NCBI RefSeq assembly: GCF_020084865.1
Contig: NZ_CP071953.1
Coordinates: 930,001-994,000 of the forward strand
Length of the DNA: 64,000 nucleotides
Reading direction: 5' to 3'
Source: Candidatus Kaistella beijingensis
GTDB taxonomy: Bacteria > Bacteroidota > Bacteroidia > Flavobacteriales > Weeksellaceae
The position numbers and the translations under genes are program-made. The notes under the pieces were generated by a model. The model was not told where the DNA came from. It saw nothing but the letters and a program-made list of their open reading frames with translations, and did not search any database. Below are positions 1 to 9,248 of this stretch, in pieces; positions within the stretch are counted from its first letter, which is position 1, and the number at the start of each line of letters is the position of its first letter.

Positions 1-764
1 TTAGTTTTGTTTTTTTTGTTTTTAAAAAGTAAACGCACGTCTTTCGGTGCCACAATTTCCGGATTTGCCTTAAATTTTTCAAGGAACAAATCACGCAATT
101 TAATTCCGGTCGAAATCATTTCACCTTTGCCAAAAAACGCCATATTATCGCCACCTAAAGCCAAATAATCAGAAGTTGCAATGTAATAAGTTTTTGCAGG
201 ATCAACTTCTTTTCCGTTGATTAATTCCTTCACCGACATTCCGTTATCTGTTTCAATATAAAGTCTAGAAACAGGATTGTTTTTCTGTGTCTTCAAGTAA
301 TAATCGAAAAGGCCTTTCAAATCCGAACCTTTCATTTTCACGATCATCACTTCATTTTCAAACGGCATTACTTCGTAAATATGTTTAGTCAAAATATCGC
401 CTTTCCCAATAGTAGAGCGTATTCCGCCCACATTGATTACGGCTGCGTCTACTCCGTTTGGGATTCCGTTTTTTCTCGCCCAATCGTCTGCACCTTCAAA
501 AGTAAAGTCTGCCAGAAGATTTCCCAAATTACTGTTGTCTCCCTGTTTGTTCAAATCGACATTTGTATAAGAAATTTTAGTATTCATTTTTCCTTCCAAC
601 TCAGCTTTATAAGGTTCGATGACTTTTGTAAAAGCTGCGTCTTCCGGTAAATCTTTGGAAAGGGAAATATTTTTCTCGGCACTTACTTTCGCCACACTCA
701 ACGCGGTTCTACACGAAGAAAGCGACAAAATTGCCAAACCAAGAACGAGGAATCTGTTTTTCAT
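1..764 (-). CDS. 5'-nucleotidase C-terminal domain lipoprotein, 3' end cut by window edge
   Basis: Reading from an ATG at 764, the frame is open to base 1 without a stop, so the gene is partial at its 3' end (at least 254 codons). The N-terminus is a short hydrophobic signal ending in a lipobox (LSSC, Cys about residue 18), so it should be an outer or periplasmic lipoprotein. The body matches the 5_nucleotid_C fold: NVGGIRS and the SDYLALGGDNM segment that in this family forms the nucleoside-binding cleft. The metallophosphatase half of a classical 5'-nucleotidase is absent; in related genomes it is a separate neighbouring gene, probably just left of the window (inference). The first three bases, TTA, look like a stop but are out of frame. 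Confidence 0.85.
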   Translation of the reverse strand, partial: MKNRFLVLGLAILSLSSCRTALSVAKVSAEKNISLSKDLPEDAAFTKVIEPYKAELEGKMNTKISYTNVDLNKQGDNSNLGNLLADFTFEGADDWARKNGIPNGVDAAVINVGGIRSTIGKGDILTKHIYEVMPFENEVMIVKMKGSDLKGLFDYYLKTQKNNPVSRLYIETDNGMSVKELINGKEVDPAKTYYIATSDYLALGGDNMAFFGKGEMISTGIKLRDLFLEKFKANPEIVAPKDVRLLFKNKKNKT

Positions 765-888
765 TGAGATAAAATCTTGAGTTGCAAATATAAAGATATG
801 AATATAAAGTTGTGATAATTTTTTCCAGGTAGGTGAAAATATTTTTATACAAAATACAGAATCAAAAGTTAGGTTTTTCAGTAATTCA

Positions 889-930
889 GATACTTTTGTC
901 TTGATACAAAAGTATCCAAAAAATCAAGAC
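889..930. repeat. Dispersed intergenic repeat with two mutually exclusive hairpins
   Basis: Bases 889-899 (GATACTTTTGT) pair perfectly with 906-916 (ACAAAAGTATC). Bases 898-905 (GTCTTGAT) also pair perfectly with 923-930 (ATCAAGAC), so the two stems compete for 898-905. It sits in the 412-bp gap between the nucleotidase gene and dapA. I recognise this type of sequence as a common intergenic element in Chryseobacterium-like genomes (from memory, not checked). Confidence 0.5.
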
Positions 931-1010
931 TGGATATTTTTCCTAAAAAATCTCCTACGTCATCTCATTTGTCCAATTGAAAAAACACAACAATTTTAGA
1001 AAACAGAACT

Positions 1011-1091
1011 TTAAAAATCTTTGATTTTTCACTTTGTGTACTAATTTCACCAATTAAGGAACAATTAAACTTTTGTGACTTTTGTGGTTTA
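1011..1091. repeat. Dispersed repeat (TTTTGTG nonamers) upstream of dapA
   Basis: Two recognisable parts: a segment reading CTTTGATTTTTCACTTTGTG (1020-1039 region) and a direct nonamer repeat ACTTTTGTG, ACTTTTGTG followed by GTTTA (1069-1091). Both parts occur again at 26949-27039 (the first part inverted there), and the nonamer part again at 25099-25120 inverted. Apart from this and the preceding hairpin element, the 765-1147 gap shows nothing I can support. Confidence 0.45.
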
Positions 1092-1147
1092 CATAATTTT
1101 TTTGTTTTTATGCAGTATTTTTTCACAAATTCTCATCTAAATTTTCG

Positions 1148-1155
1148 TATTTTTG
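1148..1155 (+). promoter_or_regulatory. -7 box of the dapA promoter
   Basis: TATTTTTG fits the Bacteroidetes consensus TAnnTTTG and ends 21 nt before the dapA ATG. No convincing TTG -33 box is seen at the usual spacing. Confidence 0.5.
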
Positions 1156-1176
1156 AAAACATTAATTTAATTCAGA

Positions 1177-2049
1177 ATGAGCAATTTAAAAGGAGTTGGT
1201 GTTGCTTTGGTAACGCCTTTCAATGAAGATTTGTCGGTAGATTTTGATTCGTTGACCAAATTGGTCGAGTTCAATATCGAGAACGGTACTAATTATTTGG
1301 TGGTTTTGGGAACAACCGCAGAAGCGGCGACGCTTTCAGAAGAGGAGAAAAAACAGGTTACAGAACATATCGTAAAGGTGAATAACGGACGTCTTCCTTT
1401 GGTTCTTGGAATTGGCGGAAACAACACGATGGAAGTTAAAAAACAGATTGAGCAAGCCGACCTTTCTGCTTTCGATGCAGTTCTTTCTGTTTCACCATAC
1501 TACAACAAACCTAATCAGGAAGGGCTTTATCAACACTATAAAGTTTTGGCCGGAACAGGAAAGAAAATCATTATTTACAACGTTCCTTCAAGAACCGGAC
1601 AAAATATTGAAGCTTCCACCACTTTGCGTTTGGCCAAGGAATTCTCGAATTTATTTTTAATTAAAGAAGCCGCACCCAATATTTTACAATATTTCGACAT
1701 ATTAAGACAAAAACCTGATGGTTTTAATTTGGTTTCCGGTGATGATGAATACACACTTCCCGTAACTTTAGCGGGAGGAAACGGTGTAATTTCCGTGATT
1801 GGACAAGGTTACCCGAAAGAATTCTCAACGATGGTTCAATTGGCTTTTGACGGAAAAGTAAAAGAAGCTTATGAAATCCACAATAAATTGGTGGAAATCA
1901 CCCGATTGATTTTCGCTGAAGGAAATCCTGCAGGAATTAAAACCGTTTTGGCGGAAAAAGGAATTATCAAAAATTATTTAAGACTTCCGTTGGTTGCAGC
2001 AAGCGCAGGTTTGCAGGAAAAAATAAAGGCGGAAATGGCGAAGATTTGA
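1177..2049 (+). CDS. dapA: 4-hydroxy-tetrahydrodipicolinate synthase
   Basis: Cytosolic enzyme that condenses pyruvate with L-aspartate semialdehyde, the first committed step of lysine and diaminopimelate synthesis. At 290 residues it has normal length for the family. Seen: the GTTAE motif near residue 46 (pyruvate carboxylate binding), YNVPSRTG with the catalytic Tyr near 134, and the Schiff-base Lys in LIKEA near 163; GGNGVISV near 205 follows. The start follows a -7 box by about 21 nt. It appears monocistronic, with a hairpin terminator after the stop. Family assignment is very secure. Confidence 0.97.
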   Translation: MSNLKGVGVALVTPFNEDLSVDFDSLTKLVEFNIENGTNYLVVLGTTAEAATLSEEEKKQVTEHIVKVNNGRLPLVLGIGGNNTMEVKKQIEQADLSAFDAVLSVSPYYNKPNQEGLYQHYKVLAGTGKKIIIYNVPSRTGQNIEASTTLRLAKEFSNLFLIKEAAPNILQYFDILRQKPDGFNLVSGDDEYTLPVTLAGGNGVISVIGQGYPKEFSTMVQLAFDGKVKEAYEIHNKLVEITRLIFAEGNPAGIKTVLAEKGIIKNYLRLPLVAASAGLQEKIKAEMAKI

Positions 2050-2084
2050 TACGAGGTTCGAGTTACGAGATTCGTGTCGCGGGT
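2050..2084. repeat. Heptad array A (consensus WCGAGNT)
   Basis: Five 7-bp units in exact register directly after the dapA stop codon, for example TACGAGG, TTCGAGT, TACGAGA. The 14-mer TCGAGTTACGAGAT (2058-2071) is identical to 37373-37386, about 35 kb away. Confidence 0.6.
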
Positions 2085-2102
2085 TTGGGAATATCATAAT
2101 TT

Positions 2103-2132
2103 AAAAGGACTTTTTTCAAAAGTTCTTTTTTA
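2103..2132 (+). terminator. dapA terminator
   Basis: Stem AAAGGACTTT / AAAGTTCTTT (one G-T wobble) with a four-base loop followed by a T run. The gap downstream to 2294 also holds a TTCTTTGCG/GACTTTGTT nonamer-like stretch at 2152-2170. Confidence 0.5.
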
Positions 2133-2294
2133 TGTGACTTAAATAAAAGAATTCTTTGCGGACTTTGTTAAGTGTTACGCCTTTGCCTCATCTTATTTAA
2201 CAATATTTATTGAATGGCTAACCTTCGATTTGCGAACTTAAAAGTTTTACGCAAGACAGCATAGTCATAAAACTTTGGGGACTTCTCGTTAAAT

Positions 2295-3020
2295 TCAGTC
2301 CAATGATTTTACCAATTCAAAAAAATATTCACCACATTTCGCCAAATGCGTTCCATACCAAGAAAACGCTTCACCATCTACCAAAACAATTTTTGAATTT
2401 AGAAGTTCTTTTTGCAGTTCATCAATATGCTTTTGCTGAAAAGGAAATGGTTCGGAAGAAAGGAAAATAAAATCGGCCTTCTTCATTTCCTCAACTAAAA
2501 TTTCGGGATATCTTTTTTCATTTTTAAAAACATTTTCAAAACCAAGTTTGTCGAGAATTTCATGGATAAAAGTATCGGAACCAATCGTCATGTACGGATT
2601 TTTCCAGATCAGGTAACATACTTTTTTGGATTCTTGATTTTTAATACCATTGATAATATCAGAAATTTTTTGATTGAAATTTTTGGCTGTATTTTCTTTG
2701 TTTAAAAGCGTTCCGAGTTCTGTTAAAAATCTTGAATTGTCTTCTAAAGTTTCAATAGCAGTTACCCAAACTTTGAAATCTTTCATCAATTCTTCAACTT
2801 GTAATTTTTCGTTTTCCTCTTTATTGGCGATAATAAGATCAGGATTTAAATTCTTAATTTTCTCTAAATTCAAGTTCTTGGTTCCACCGATAGTTTCAAC
2901 GTTTTTTACTAAACCTTTTGGATGTATGCAGAATTTGGTTCGACCGATAATTTCGGTATCAGTTAACCCAAAATCGAAAAGAGTTTCGGTGATGCTTGGA
3001 ACAAGAGAAATTATTTTCAT
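2295..3020 (-). CDS. Helical-backbone metal/cobalamin receptor-like protein (BtuF-like)
   Basis: 241 residues starting at ATG 3020 (a TTG lies one codon earlier). The sequence begins IISLVPSITETLFDFGL and contains TIGGTKNLNLEKI, PDLIIANKEEN and the closing VDGEAFSWYG block, as in the BtuF/periplasmic-binding fold with an interdomain helix. There is no signal peptide, unlike true periplasmic BtuF; Bacteroidetes have many such signal-less homologues whose ligand is uncertain. No ABC permease or ATPase is adjacent, so transport of vitamin B12 or a metal chelate cannot be inferred from context. mgtE lies upstream on the same strand with a 130-bp gap, so they are probably separate units. Confidence 0.75.
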   Translation of the reverse strand: MKIISLVPSITETLFDFGLTDTEIIGRTKFCIHPKGLVKNVETIGGTKNLNLEKIKNLNPDLIIANKEENEKLQVEELMKDFKVWVTAIETLEDNSRFLTELGTLLNKENTAKNFNQKISDIINGIKNQESKKVCYLIWKNPYMTIGSDTFIHEILDKLGFENVFKNEKRYPEILVEEMKKADFIFLSSEPFPFQQKHIDELQKELLNSKIVLVDGEAFSWYGTHLAKCGEYFFELVKSLD

Positions 3021-3153
3021 CAATGAGAATTATGTTTTAAACCATTAAGAAGTTAAGGTAGTTTTGTTAATAATTCAACTACCGAAAAGATAAATTTAGA
3101 CTTTTAACTTCAATCTTAATGAACCATAATCTCTTAATGGTTATAAGCCGTTA

Positions 3154-4473
3154 TTACAAAATTTTCCCTGTAAGAAAAAGTGCCGCAATCGAAAAGTAAA
3201 TGATCAAACCGGTTACATCCACCAAAGTTGCGACAAAGGGCGCAGAAGAAGTTGCAGGGTCAAGATTGAATTTTTTCAAAATAAATGGAACCATCGAACC
3301 GGAAAGCGTTCCCCAAAGTACGATCATTGCTAAAGAAATTCCTGCGCTTATTCCCACAAAAAACCAATATTGCCCGTAATCGAACCAACCCATTTTGTGC
3401 CACAACATAATTCGGAAAAAACCGATGATTCCAAGCAAACTTCCTAAAAACAAACCGGTCACCAATTCTTTTCGCATCACGGTCCACCAATCTTTCAAAG
3501 TGATTTCCTGTAGCGCCATTGCACGAATTATCAATGTTGCAGCTTGTGAACCGGAGTTTCCACCACTCGAAATAATTAATGGAATGAATAGCGCCAAAAC
3601 CACCGCTTTTTCAATTTCATTTTCATAAAACCCCATCACAGAAGCGGTTATGAGTTGCAAAAAGAAAAGGACAATCAGCCACAATCCACGTTTCTTTATC
3701 ATTTCAAACCATGGAGTTTGAATGTACGGTTCGTCCAACGCTTCTACCCCACCAAATTTTTGAATGTCTTCCGTGTTTTGTTCCTCAATTTGGTCAATGA
3801 TGTCATCCACGGTCACAATCCCTACCAAAACGCCATTTTCAGTGACAATTGGTAATGCAGCGCGGTCATATTTTTCGAAATAAGGAACTGCATCTTCTTT
3901 GGAAGTCGTTGTGGTAATCGCCACAAAATGATTGTCGGTAATATCTGAAATCAAAGTGTCTTCTTCTGCCAAAAGTATTGAACCAATCGCAATGTCGTCT
4001 ATCAAACGGTTTCTTTCATCCACCACGTAAAGATGGTTCATGGTTTCTACTTTTTTGCCGACTTTTTTGATATGTGCAAAACATCTTTTCACCGTCCATT
4101 CTTTTCGGATTTGGATGTAATAGGGCGTCATCAAACGAGCGATGGAATCTTCATGATAACCTAAAAGTTTCAGGGCAATTCTTCGTTCTTGCGGATTAAG
4201 GTGATTGATGGAATACTTAATAAGTTCATCGGGAAAATCCTCGAACAACGCGGTTCGGTCATCGGGAGTCATCGCGTTCAAAATCTCGGAAACTTCTTCG
4301 CTTCCGATGCTTCGAATGGTTTCTTCCTGAAAGTCGGGATCAAGGTGTGAGAAAACTTCTGCCTTGTATTGTTTCGGAACTTTCAGAAACGCCAAAAGCC
4401 GCTCATCTGCGGGCAGTTCGCTCAGTCTTTCGGCAATATCTGCCGGATTGAAAATAAGTTCCTGAGTTTCCAC
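3154..4473 (-). CDS. mgtE: Magnesium transporter MgtE
   Basis: 439 residues, normal for the family. Order of domains seen: the superhelical MgtE N domain (about 15-125, with [11 protein letters not shown] and [14 protein letters not shown]), a CBS pair (about 130-255, with [17 protein letters not shown] and [10 protein letters not shown]), then the five-helix membrane part (about 265-439) including the [16 protein letters not shown] selectivity segment and [15 protein letters not shown] at the end. Known role: inner-membrane Mg2+ channel gated by cytosolic Mg2+ bound between the N and CBS domains. Stands alone between oppositely spaced genes. Confidence 0.96.
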   Translation of the reverse strand: METQELIFNPADIAERLSELPADERLLAFLKVPKQYKAEVFSHLDPDFQEETIRSIGSEEVSEILNAMTPDDRTALFEDFPDELIKYSINHLNPQERRIALKLLGYHEDSIARLMTPYYIQIRKEWTVKRCFAHIKKVGKKVETMNHLYVVDERNRLIDDIAIGSILLAEEDTLISDITDNHFVAITTTTSKEDAVPYFEKYDRAALPIVTENGVLVGIVTVDDIIDQIEEQNTEDIQKFGGVEALDEPYIQTPWFEMIKKRGLWLIVLFFLQLITASVMGFYENEIEKAVVLALFIPLIISSGGNSGSQAATLIIRAMALQEITLKDWWTVMRKELVTGLFLGSLLGIIGFFRIMLWHKMGWFDYGQYWFFVGISAGISLAMIVLWGTLSGSMVPFILKKFNLDPATSSAPFVATLVDVTGLIIYFSIAALFLTGKIL

Positions 4474-4556
4474 AATTCTATTTTTTAGGGAATTGCAAAA
4501 TTAGCCTAAAAACTTAAAATTACCGAATAAATGAACGATTTAAAAATTAATGTTCT

Positions 4557-5132
4557 TTAATTTTCAATAGGAAGAACGTAATCTTTTTTGATTTTCCTAA
4601 GGTTTTTGCCCAAACTTTTCATTGCGCCTGTTGTCCCAATTTTAATGGAGTTTTCTGCGGAACCTAGGAGTCGCGCGTTTTTTTTATAAGTATCGTAATC
4701 GGTTTCTGTGATGAAATTTCCTTCCGAATCATACAGTTTCAAGCTCACAATCACTTGATTTGAAAACACATATTTTCCAAGTCCAACCTTAAAATATTTT
4801 ACTTTTGGAACTACTGCGAATTGTGCGTTATTGTTGTCACAAAATTCTTTCAAGGTTTTTACATCAGCAGAATCAAAGGTTAGATTTGCATCCACTCTCA
4901 ACATTTTATAATTTCTAAAATGGCTGATTCGATCGGAAACTGCGCTGTAAAAAGCGGAGTAAGTAGGCTCCTTTATTTCATCAATATCGGGAAAAACTTC
5001 GGGATTGAAATAGATGACATTCTGAATTTTTAAATCTCTATTAAAGACACTGTTTTGTGCGGAAACAGAATGAAAGCCGGTCAAAAGTATGAAAGCCGTA
5101 AAAGTAAAACTCAGTAAATAAAGATTTCTCAT
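4557..5132 (-). CDS. Secreted/periplasmic protein of unknown function
   Basis: 191 residues from ATG 5132; an ATG at 5162 in frame is less likely because the sequence from 5132 begins with a clean signal peptide (MRNLYLL ... VSAQ). The mature part has FNPEVFPDIDEI, FAVVPKVKYFKVGLG and SLKLYDSEGNF, suggesting a mixed alpha/beta fold of the kind seen in periplasmic proteins that bind or regulate, but I do not recognise a named family. Neighbours: mgtE downstream on the same strand (83 bp gap) and rpsO divergent. Confidence 0.75.
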   Translation of the reverse strand: MRNLYLLSFTFTAFILLTGFHSVSAQNSVFNRDLKIQNVIYFNPEVFPDIDEIKEPTYSAFYSAVSDRISHFRNYKMLRVDANLTFDSADVKTLKEFCDNNNAQFAVVPKVKYFKVGLGKYVFSNQVIVSLKLYDSEGNFITETDYDTYKKNARLLGSAENSIKIGTTGAMKSLGKNLRKIKKDYVLPIEN

Positions 5133-5243
5133 TAATGTGCGTTGTTGCAAAAATACTGCCATTCAACGGATTATCAAAGAAAATTTTAAGATTTTTTTAA
5201 CATTCTTTCTATGCCTTTCCATACACAGAATCAATCACGATAT

Positions 5244-5274
5244 TTTGTCTGTAGAAAAAATTGTCGTACTTTTG
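5244..5274 (+). promoter_or_regulatory. rpsO promoter
   Basis: TTTG at 5244-5247, 19 nt, then TACTTTTG at 5267-5274: an almost ideal Bacteroidetes sigma-A promoter. Transcription should begin near 5281, leaving a leader of about 30 nt. Confidence 0.75.
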
Positions 5275-5310
5275 CACCCGTTACATAATAATCATTAAAA
5301 TAATATTGGA

Positions 5311-5580
5311 ATGTACTTAACAACTGACAAGAAGAAAGAAATCTTCGCAAAACACGGAAAGTCTGATGCAGACACAGGAAGCGCAGAAGGACAAGTTGCC
5401 CTTTTCACTTTCAGAATCAATCATTTATCTCAACACCTTAAGAAAAACCACAAAGATTATGCTACGGAAAAGTCTTTGGTGAAGTTGGTAGGTAAAAGAA
5501 AAAGATTGCTAGATTACTTGAAAAACAAAGACATCGCAAGATACAGAGCGATTATCGCTGAACTTGGTTTAAGAAAATAA
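5311..5580 (+). CDS. rpsO: 30S ribosomal protein S15
   Basis: 89 residues, standard length. Binds the central domain of 16S rRNA early in 30S assembly. Seen: the TGSAEGQVALFTFRI segment and NHLSQHLKKNHKDYATEKSL with the conserved HL..H..D rRNA-binding residues, ending in RYRAIIAELGLRK. Unlike many proteobacteria, pnp is not directly co-transcribed: a terminator and a converse gene separate rpsO from pnp, but both genes remain close on the same strand. Confidence 0.98.
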   Translation: MYLTTDKKKEIFAKHGKSDADTGSAEGQVALFTFRINHLSQHLKKNHKDYATEKSLVKLVGKRKRLLDYLKNKDIARYRAIIAELGLRK

Positions 5581-5601
5581 TCTTTTCCGAAAAAAAAGAA
5601 A

Positions 5602-5631
5602 AAAGCAACTCAGAAATGGGTTGCTTTTTTT
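5602..5631 (+). terminator. rpsO terminator
   Basis: Stem AAAGCAAC (5602-5609) / GTTGCTTT (5620-5627) followed by Ts. Confidence 0.8.
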
Positions 5632-5694
5632 CCTCTTTAATTGGAATGTCTTCAACTTCTTGAAGACGGGGTGTAGTAATTGAAGTGGGTCAAT

Positions 5695-5940
5695 TTAAAC
5701 CGCCCTTCCTCGTGTCAGTAAATTCACGATAGCGAGTAAAATAATTGATCCCACTGCTCCTGTAAGAATCTGTCCGATAATTTCAGTACCGAAAGTTGTT
5801 CCCAACAACCAATATCCAATAAAACCGCCTACGATTCCTACTACGATATTTCCGATTAATCCAAGACTACCGCCTTTAAAGATTTGCGCGCCAAGCCAAC
5901 CTGCGATTGCGCCGATAATAAGTGTCCATAAAATTCCCAT
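5695..5940 (-). CDS. GlsB/YeaQ/YmgE family stress-response membrane protein
   Basis: 81 residues, three hydrophobic segments (WTLIIGAIAGWLGAQIF, LIGNIVVGIVGGFIGYWLL, GAVGSIILLAIVNLL) rich in glycine. This is the transglycosylase-associated/GlsB pattern of small inner-membrane proteins induced by general stress; biochemical role not known. Monocistronic and convergent with rpsO. Confidence 0.88.
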   Translation of the reverse strand: MGILWTLIIGAIAGWLGAQIFKGGSLGLIGNIVVGIVGGFIGYWLLGTTFGTEIIGQILTGAVGSIILLAIVNLLTRGRAV

Positions 5941-6001
5941 AACTTTAAATTTTTAATGATTTGTATTTTCTTAAATTCTAAAATTATGCCACAAATAGAA
6001 T

Positions 6002-6036
6002 ATTTCGAGATTTGAAATTCCATATTTGAATTTAAA
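6002..6036. repeat. Heptad array N (ATTTGAA/GATTTGA words)
   Basis: Five or more consecutive heptads such as GATTTGA, TATTTGA, ATTTAAA in one register between the GlsB gene and the pnp promoter; heptad spacing may continue to about 6084. AT-rich, so weaker than the other arrays. Confidence 0.35.
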
Positions 6037-6097
6037 TTCACTTCATTCAAAACAAAATCAACTGACTTCAGACTGATTCAAACTCGACAAAAATGCG

Positions 6098-6105
6098 TAT
6101 CTTTG
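6098..6105 (+). promoter_or_regulatory. -7 box of the pnp promoter
   Basis: TATCTTTG matches TAnnTTTG. A leader of about 100 nt follows before the pnp start, and it contains heptad array F. Confidence 0.6.
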
Positions 6106-6155
6106 CGCCGATTAAAAACGAAGTATTAACAAGAAAATCTGCCTGAAGAAGTTGC

Positions 6156-6195
6156 GCAGATTCGCTGAAAGCCGAAAGCAAACGGCAGAAAGCAA
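6156..6195. repeat. Heptad array F in the pnp 5' leader (GCNGAAA)
   Basis: Units GCTGAAA, GCCGAAA, GCAAACG, GCAGAAA follow one another at 7-bp spacing inside the presumed untranslated leader of pnp. The same words occur in the rsmB leader at 21221-21255. An in-frame TTG at 6152 would read through the array, but the peptide it gives is unlike any PNPase N-terminus. Confidence 0.6.
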
Positions 6196-6211
6196 CAAAA
6201 TTTTTTATTTT

Positions 6212-8395
6212 ATGAGTGCTCCAGAAGCAATTATTGAAAAATTTCAATTAAAAGACGGGAGAGAAATCTCCATTGAGACAGGTCGTCTCGCAAAACAAGC
6301 GAACGGTTCTGTAGTAGTAAAATGTGGCGGAACAATGCTCCTTGCAACAGTTGTAGCCAACAAAGACGCAAATCCGGGAGTGGATTTCCTTCCATTAACG
6401 GTAGATTACAGAGAAAAATTCTACGCAGGAGGTAAAATTCCTGGAAATTTCTTCAGAAGAGAAGCAAGACCTTCAGACGAGGAAATTTTAACGATGAGAT
6501 TGGTGGACAGAGTTCTTCGTCCGCTTTTTCCCGAAGATTTCCACGCAGAAGTTCAGGTGATGATTTCCCTGATTTCTTATGATAAAGAAGCAATGCCGGA
6601 AGATTTGGCAGGTTTAGCCGCTTCCGCAGCCATCGCAATTACCGATATTCCTTTCAACGGACCAATGTCTGAAGTGAGAGTGGTGAGAATTGACGGACAA
6701 CTTTCCGTAAATCCAAGTTTTGAAAACTGGAAAAAAGCAGATATCGATATCATGGTTGGCGCGACTAAAGATTCCATCGTTATGGTAGAAGGAATTATGG
6801 ACGAGATTTCTGAGCAGGAAATGATTGAAGCAATTCAGTACGCTCACGATGAAATTAAAGTTCAAATTCAAGCACAGGAAAGATTGGCTGAAAGAGTTGG
6901 AAAAGCTTTCCCAAAAAGAGAATACTCCCACGAAGATCACAACGAAGAAATTCGTGAAAAAGTTTGGAAAGAAACTTATGATAAAGTTTACGCAGTAGCA
7001 AAAACGCCATCTACAAAAGAAGAAAGACACGATAATTTTGCAGCAGTTTTAGAAGAATTCCTTTATCAATATTCTGAAGAAGAATTGGAAACTGTAAAAC
7101 CATACGCAAAAGTTTATTACCATGATGTAGAAAAAGAAGCGATGCGTCAAATGATTTTGAACGAAAAAATCCGTTTGGATGGTCGTGATCCGGAAACTAT
7201 TCGTCCAATTTGGAGCGAAATCGATTACCTTCCGGGAGCACACGGTTCCGCAATTTTCACAAGAGGCGAAACACAATCTTTAACTGCAGTAACTTTAGGT
7301 TCTATTAAAGATGCAAACATGGTGGATTCTGTTGCTTCTCAACACGACGAAAAATTCTTTTTACACTATAATTTCCCACCATTTTCAACAGGTGAAGCAA
7401 GACCTTTGAGAGGAACTTCCAGAAGAGAAGTAGGACACGGAAACTTGGCGCAAAGAGCGCTGCAAAACATGATTCCTGCCGAAAATCCTTATACCATTCG
7501 TATTGTTTCCGATATTTTGGAATCAAACGGCTCGTCTTCTATGGCGACGGTTTGTGCAGGAACTTTGGCTTTGATGGATGCAGGTGTGCAAATTTCAAAA
7601 CCGGTTTCCGGAATTGCGATGGGATTGATTACCGATCCAAAATCAGGTAAATTCACCGTTCTTTCCGATATTTTAGGTGATGAAGACCATTTAGGTGATA
7701 TGGACTTTAAAGTGACCGGAACTGCAGACGGAATCACGGCTTGTCAAATGGACATCAAAATTCAAGGATTGACGATGGATATTATGACAACTGCATTAAA
7801 CCAAGCAAGAAACGGAAGATTACATATTCTAAATGAAATCTTGAAAACCATCGATAAACCAAGAGCCGACGTAAAACCTCACGCTCCGAAAATGGAAATT
7901 TTGGAAATTCCAAAAGAATTCATCGGTGCAGTGATCGGACCTGGTGGAAAAATCATTCAGCAGATGCAGAAAGATTTCGATACGGTGATTGCGATTGAAG
8001 AAATCGGCGAAATCGGAAGAATCGAAATTTCTGGCGTAAACAGAGAAAATATCAACGCAACGATTGCTGCGATTAACGAAATCACTTTCGTTCCTGTTGT
8101 TGGCGAAGTTTACAAAGGAAAAGTAGTGAAAGTGATGGATTTCGGTGCGTTTGTAGCGATTGCAAAAGGTACTGAAGGATTACTTCACATTTCTGAAATC
8201 GAGTGGAGAAGATTAGATAAAGTTCCTTACGCAGAAGGCAATGAAGTGGAAGTGAAATTCATGGGTTACGATGACCGCAAGAAAATGAAACTTTCCAGAA
8301 AAGTTTTATTGCCGCGTCCACCAAGACCGGAGCAGAAACCGAGAGAAGAAAGGCCTCAAAATAACGAAGGACAAAAACCTGAACAGCAAGGTTAA
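6212..8395 (+). CDS. pnp: Polyribonucleotide nucleotidyltransferase (PNPase)
   Basis: 727 residues from ATG 6212 ([11 protein letters not shown]), chosen over an in-frame TTG at 6152 because family homology begins here. Phosphorolytic 3'-5' exoribonuclease, a trimer in the RNA degradosome. Domains seen: first RNase PH core (about 15-145, [14 protein letters not shown]), all-alpha linker, second RNase PH core (about 310-540, [19 protein letters not shown] and the catalytic [15 protein letters not shown]), KH (about 560-620, with IGPGGK near 577), S1 (about 630-695), then a proline/glutamate-rich basic tail. No deviations from the family are visible. Confidence 0.97.
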   Translation: MSAPEAIIEKFQLKDGREISIETGRLAKQANGSVVVKCGGTMLLATVVANKDANPGVDFLPLTVDYREKFYAGGKIPGNFFRREARPSDEEILTMRLVDRVLRPLFPEDFHAEVQVMISLISYDKEAMPEDLAGLAASAAIAITDIPFNGPMSEVRVVRIDGQLSVNPSFENWKKADIDIMVGATKDSIVMVEGIMDEISEQEMIEAIQYAHDEIKVQIQAQERLAERVGKAFPKREYSHEDHNEEIREKVWKETYDKVYAVAKTPSTKEERHDNFAAVLEEFLYQYSEEELETVKPYAKVYYHDVEKEAMRQMILNEKIRLDGRDPETIRPIWSEIDYLPGAHGSAIFTRGETQSLTAVTLGSIKDANMVDSVASQHDEKFFLHYNFPPFSTGEARPLRGTSRREVGHGNLAQRALQNMIPAENPYTIRIVSDILESNGSSSMATVCAGTLALMDAGVQISKPVSGIAMGLITDPKSGKFTVLSDILGDEDHLGDMDFKVTGTADGITACQMDIKIQGLTMDIMTTALNQARNGRLHILNEILKTIDKPRADVKPHAPKMEILEIPKEFIGAVIGPGGKIIQQMQKDFDTVIAIEEIGEIGRIEISGVNRENINATIAAINEITFVPVVGEVYKGKVVKVMDFGAFVAIAKGTEGLLHISEIEWRRLDKVPYAEGNEVEVKFMGYDDRKKMKLSRKVLLPRPPRPEQKPREERPQNNEGQKPEQQG

Positions 8396-8403
8396 AAATA
8401 AAG

Positions 8404-8435
8404 ATCCGCTTCAAAAAATTGAAGCGGATTTTTTT
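8404..8435. terminator. Bidirectional terminator between pnp and the M15 peptidase gene
   Basis: ATCCGCTTCAA / TTGAAGCGGAT with an AAAA loop and a T run on the plus strand that overlaps the stop codon of the converging gene. Confidence 0.85.
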
Positions 8436-9048
8436 AGACATACACTTCTCCTGTTTCGAAATGTCTTCTGGTAGAAGCGAGAGTGGGCTCTAAAGATTTG
8501 TGTTGATAATGAGGAAAATCTTTAAAAGAATTCCAATTCCCGCCCCACTCCAGGTTTGGTAAAAAAGGCAAAACAAACGGTGCAATATCTTTGTACTCCC
8601 GGTCTTTTTTGATGTACTCGCCATTTTGAAAAATACCGATGTCCCATGCTAAGCCAAAATTATGATTGCTTTGTCCACCTTTAGCATTGGTAACTACAGA
8701 TCTGTTTTTCTGTGTAGTTCTTCCAATACTGTACAGAGCATTTTGCTCCGAATAAGTACGGGTACCGGATAGAATTCTTACATCCAGTCGATGATCAGTA
8801 CGTAAAATTTTAAGAAATTTCCTGACCAAAATCTGCACTTTCGGCGTCAAGGTAATAATGTTTGATTCGCTACGCGCATCAAATGCGCCATAATCGGACT
8901 TAATTTCATCTGACTTTCGGGTAAAAGCGATATCCGCATTATTAGTTTTATTTCCCCATTTTCCATCGATTTCGTAAGGATAGAAACCGTTTGCTTTTAA
9001 AAATCTTTGGTAGAAGACGATGTCCTCCTTAAAAAGTGTTGAGCTCAT
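8434..9048 (-). CDS. M15-family peptidoglycan peptidase (L,D-endolysin-like)
   Basis: 204 residues. The N-terminal part (about 8-30, YQRFLKANGFYPYEIDGKWG) resembles a peptidoglycan-binding repeat; the C-terminal part has the M15 zinc/catalytic motifs: SNHNFGLAWDIG near 120-131 (SxHxxGxAxD) and HYQH near 183. Known M15 enzymes cleave L-Ala-D-Glu or D-Ala-D-Ala bonds in the cell wall; phage endolysins are close relatives, but no phage genes are nearby. No signal peptide, so export, if any, needs lysis or another path. An operator-like palindrome at 9152-9165 lies beside its promoter and recurs at the neighbouring patatin gene. Confidence 0.85.
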   Translation of the reverse strand: MSSTLFKEDIVFYQRFLKANGFYPYEIDGKWGNKTNNADIAFTRKSDEIKSDYGAFDARSESNIITLTPKVQILVRKFLKILRTDHRLDVRILSGTRTYSEQNALYSIGRTTQKNRSVVTNAKGGQSNHNFGLAWDIGIFQNGEYIKKDREYKDIAPFVLPFLPNLEWGGNWNSFKDFPHYQHKSLEPTLASTRRHFETGEVYV

Positions 9049-9119
9049 AGTATTTTGTTTTTAGGTTATTATAGTTGCTGTAGGTTCCTAATGTTTGATC
9101 ATTTTCAACTTCCCGAGAA

Positions 9120-9151
9120 CAAATTTAAAAAGAAACAAAATCAATAGCCAA
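9120..9151 (-). promoter_or_regulatory. Candidate promoter of the M15 peptidase gene
   Basis: On the minus strand TTG (9151-9149), 21 nt, TAAATTTG (9127-9120). The GGGTGATTTCACGC palindrome abuts the -33 TTG. Confidence 0.5.
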
Positions 9152-9165
9152 GCGTGAAATCACCC
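9152..9165 (-). promoter_or_regulatory. Operator-like palindrome GGGTGATTTCACGC (copy 1)
   Basis: Minus-strand GGGTGATTTCACGC, 12 of 14 positions symmetric. Related copies at 9462-9475, 15022-15035 and 48112-48125, always intergenic and upstream of a gene. Regulator unknown. Confidence 0.5.
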
Positions 9166-9248
9166 TATTCTTTGAAGCTGCAATAAAAATTTTCATAAAA
9201 TTGAAACTTGGAATACTAATTGCTAAAACTGTAGAAACAAAAAAAATT

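Noticed and set aside
1-3. TTA at the window start as the nucleotidase stop codon
   Set aside because: It is out of frame with the gene; the frame from 764 runs off the edge.
6152-6211. TTG at 6152 as pnp start
   Set aside because: The added 20 residues come from a heptad array and match no PNPase; ATG 6212 gives the family N-terminus.
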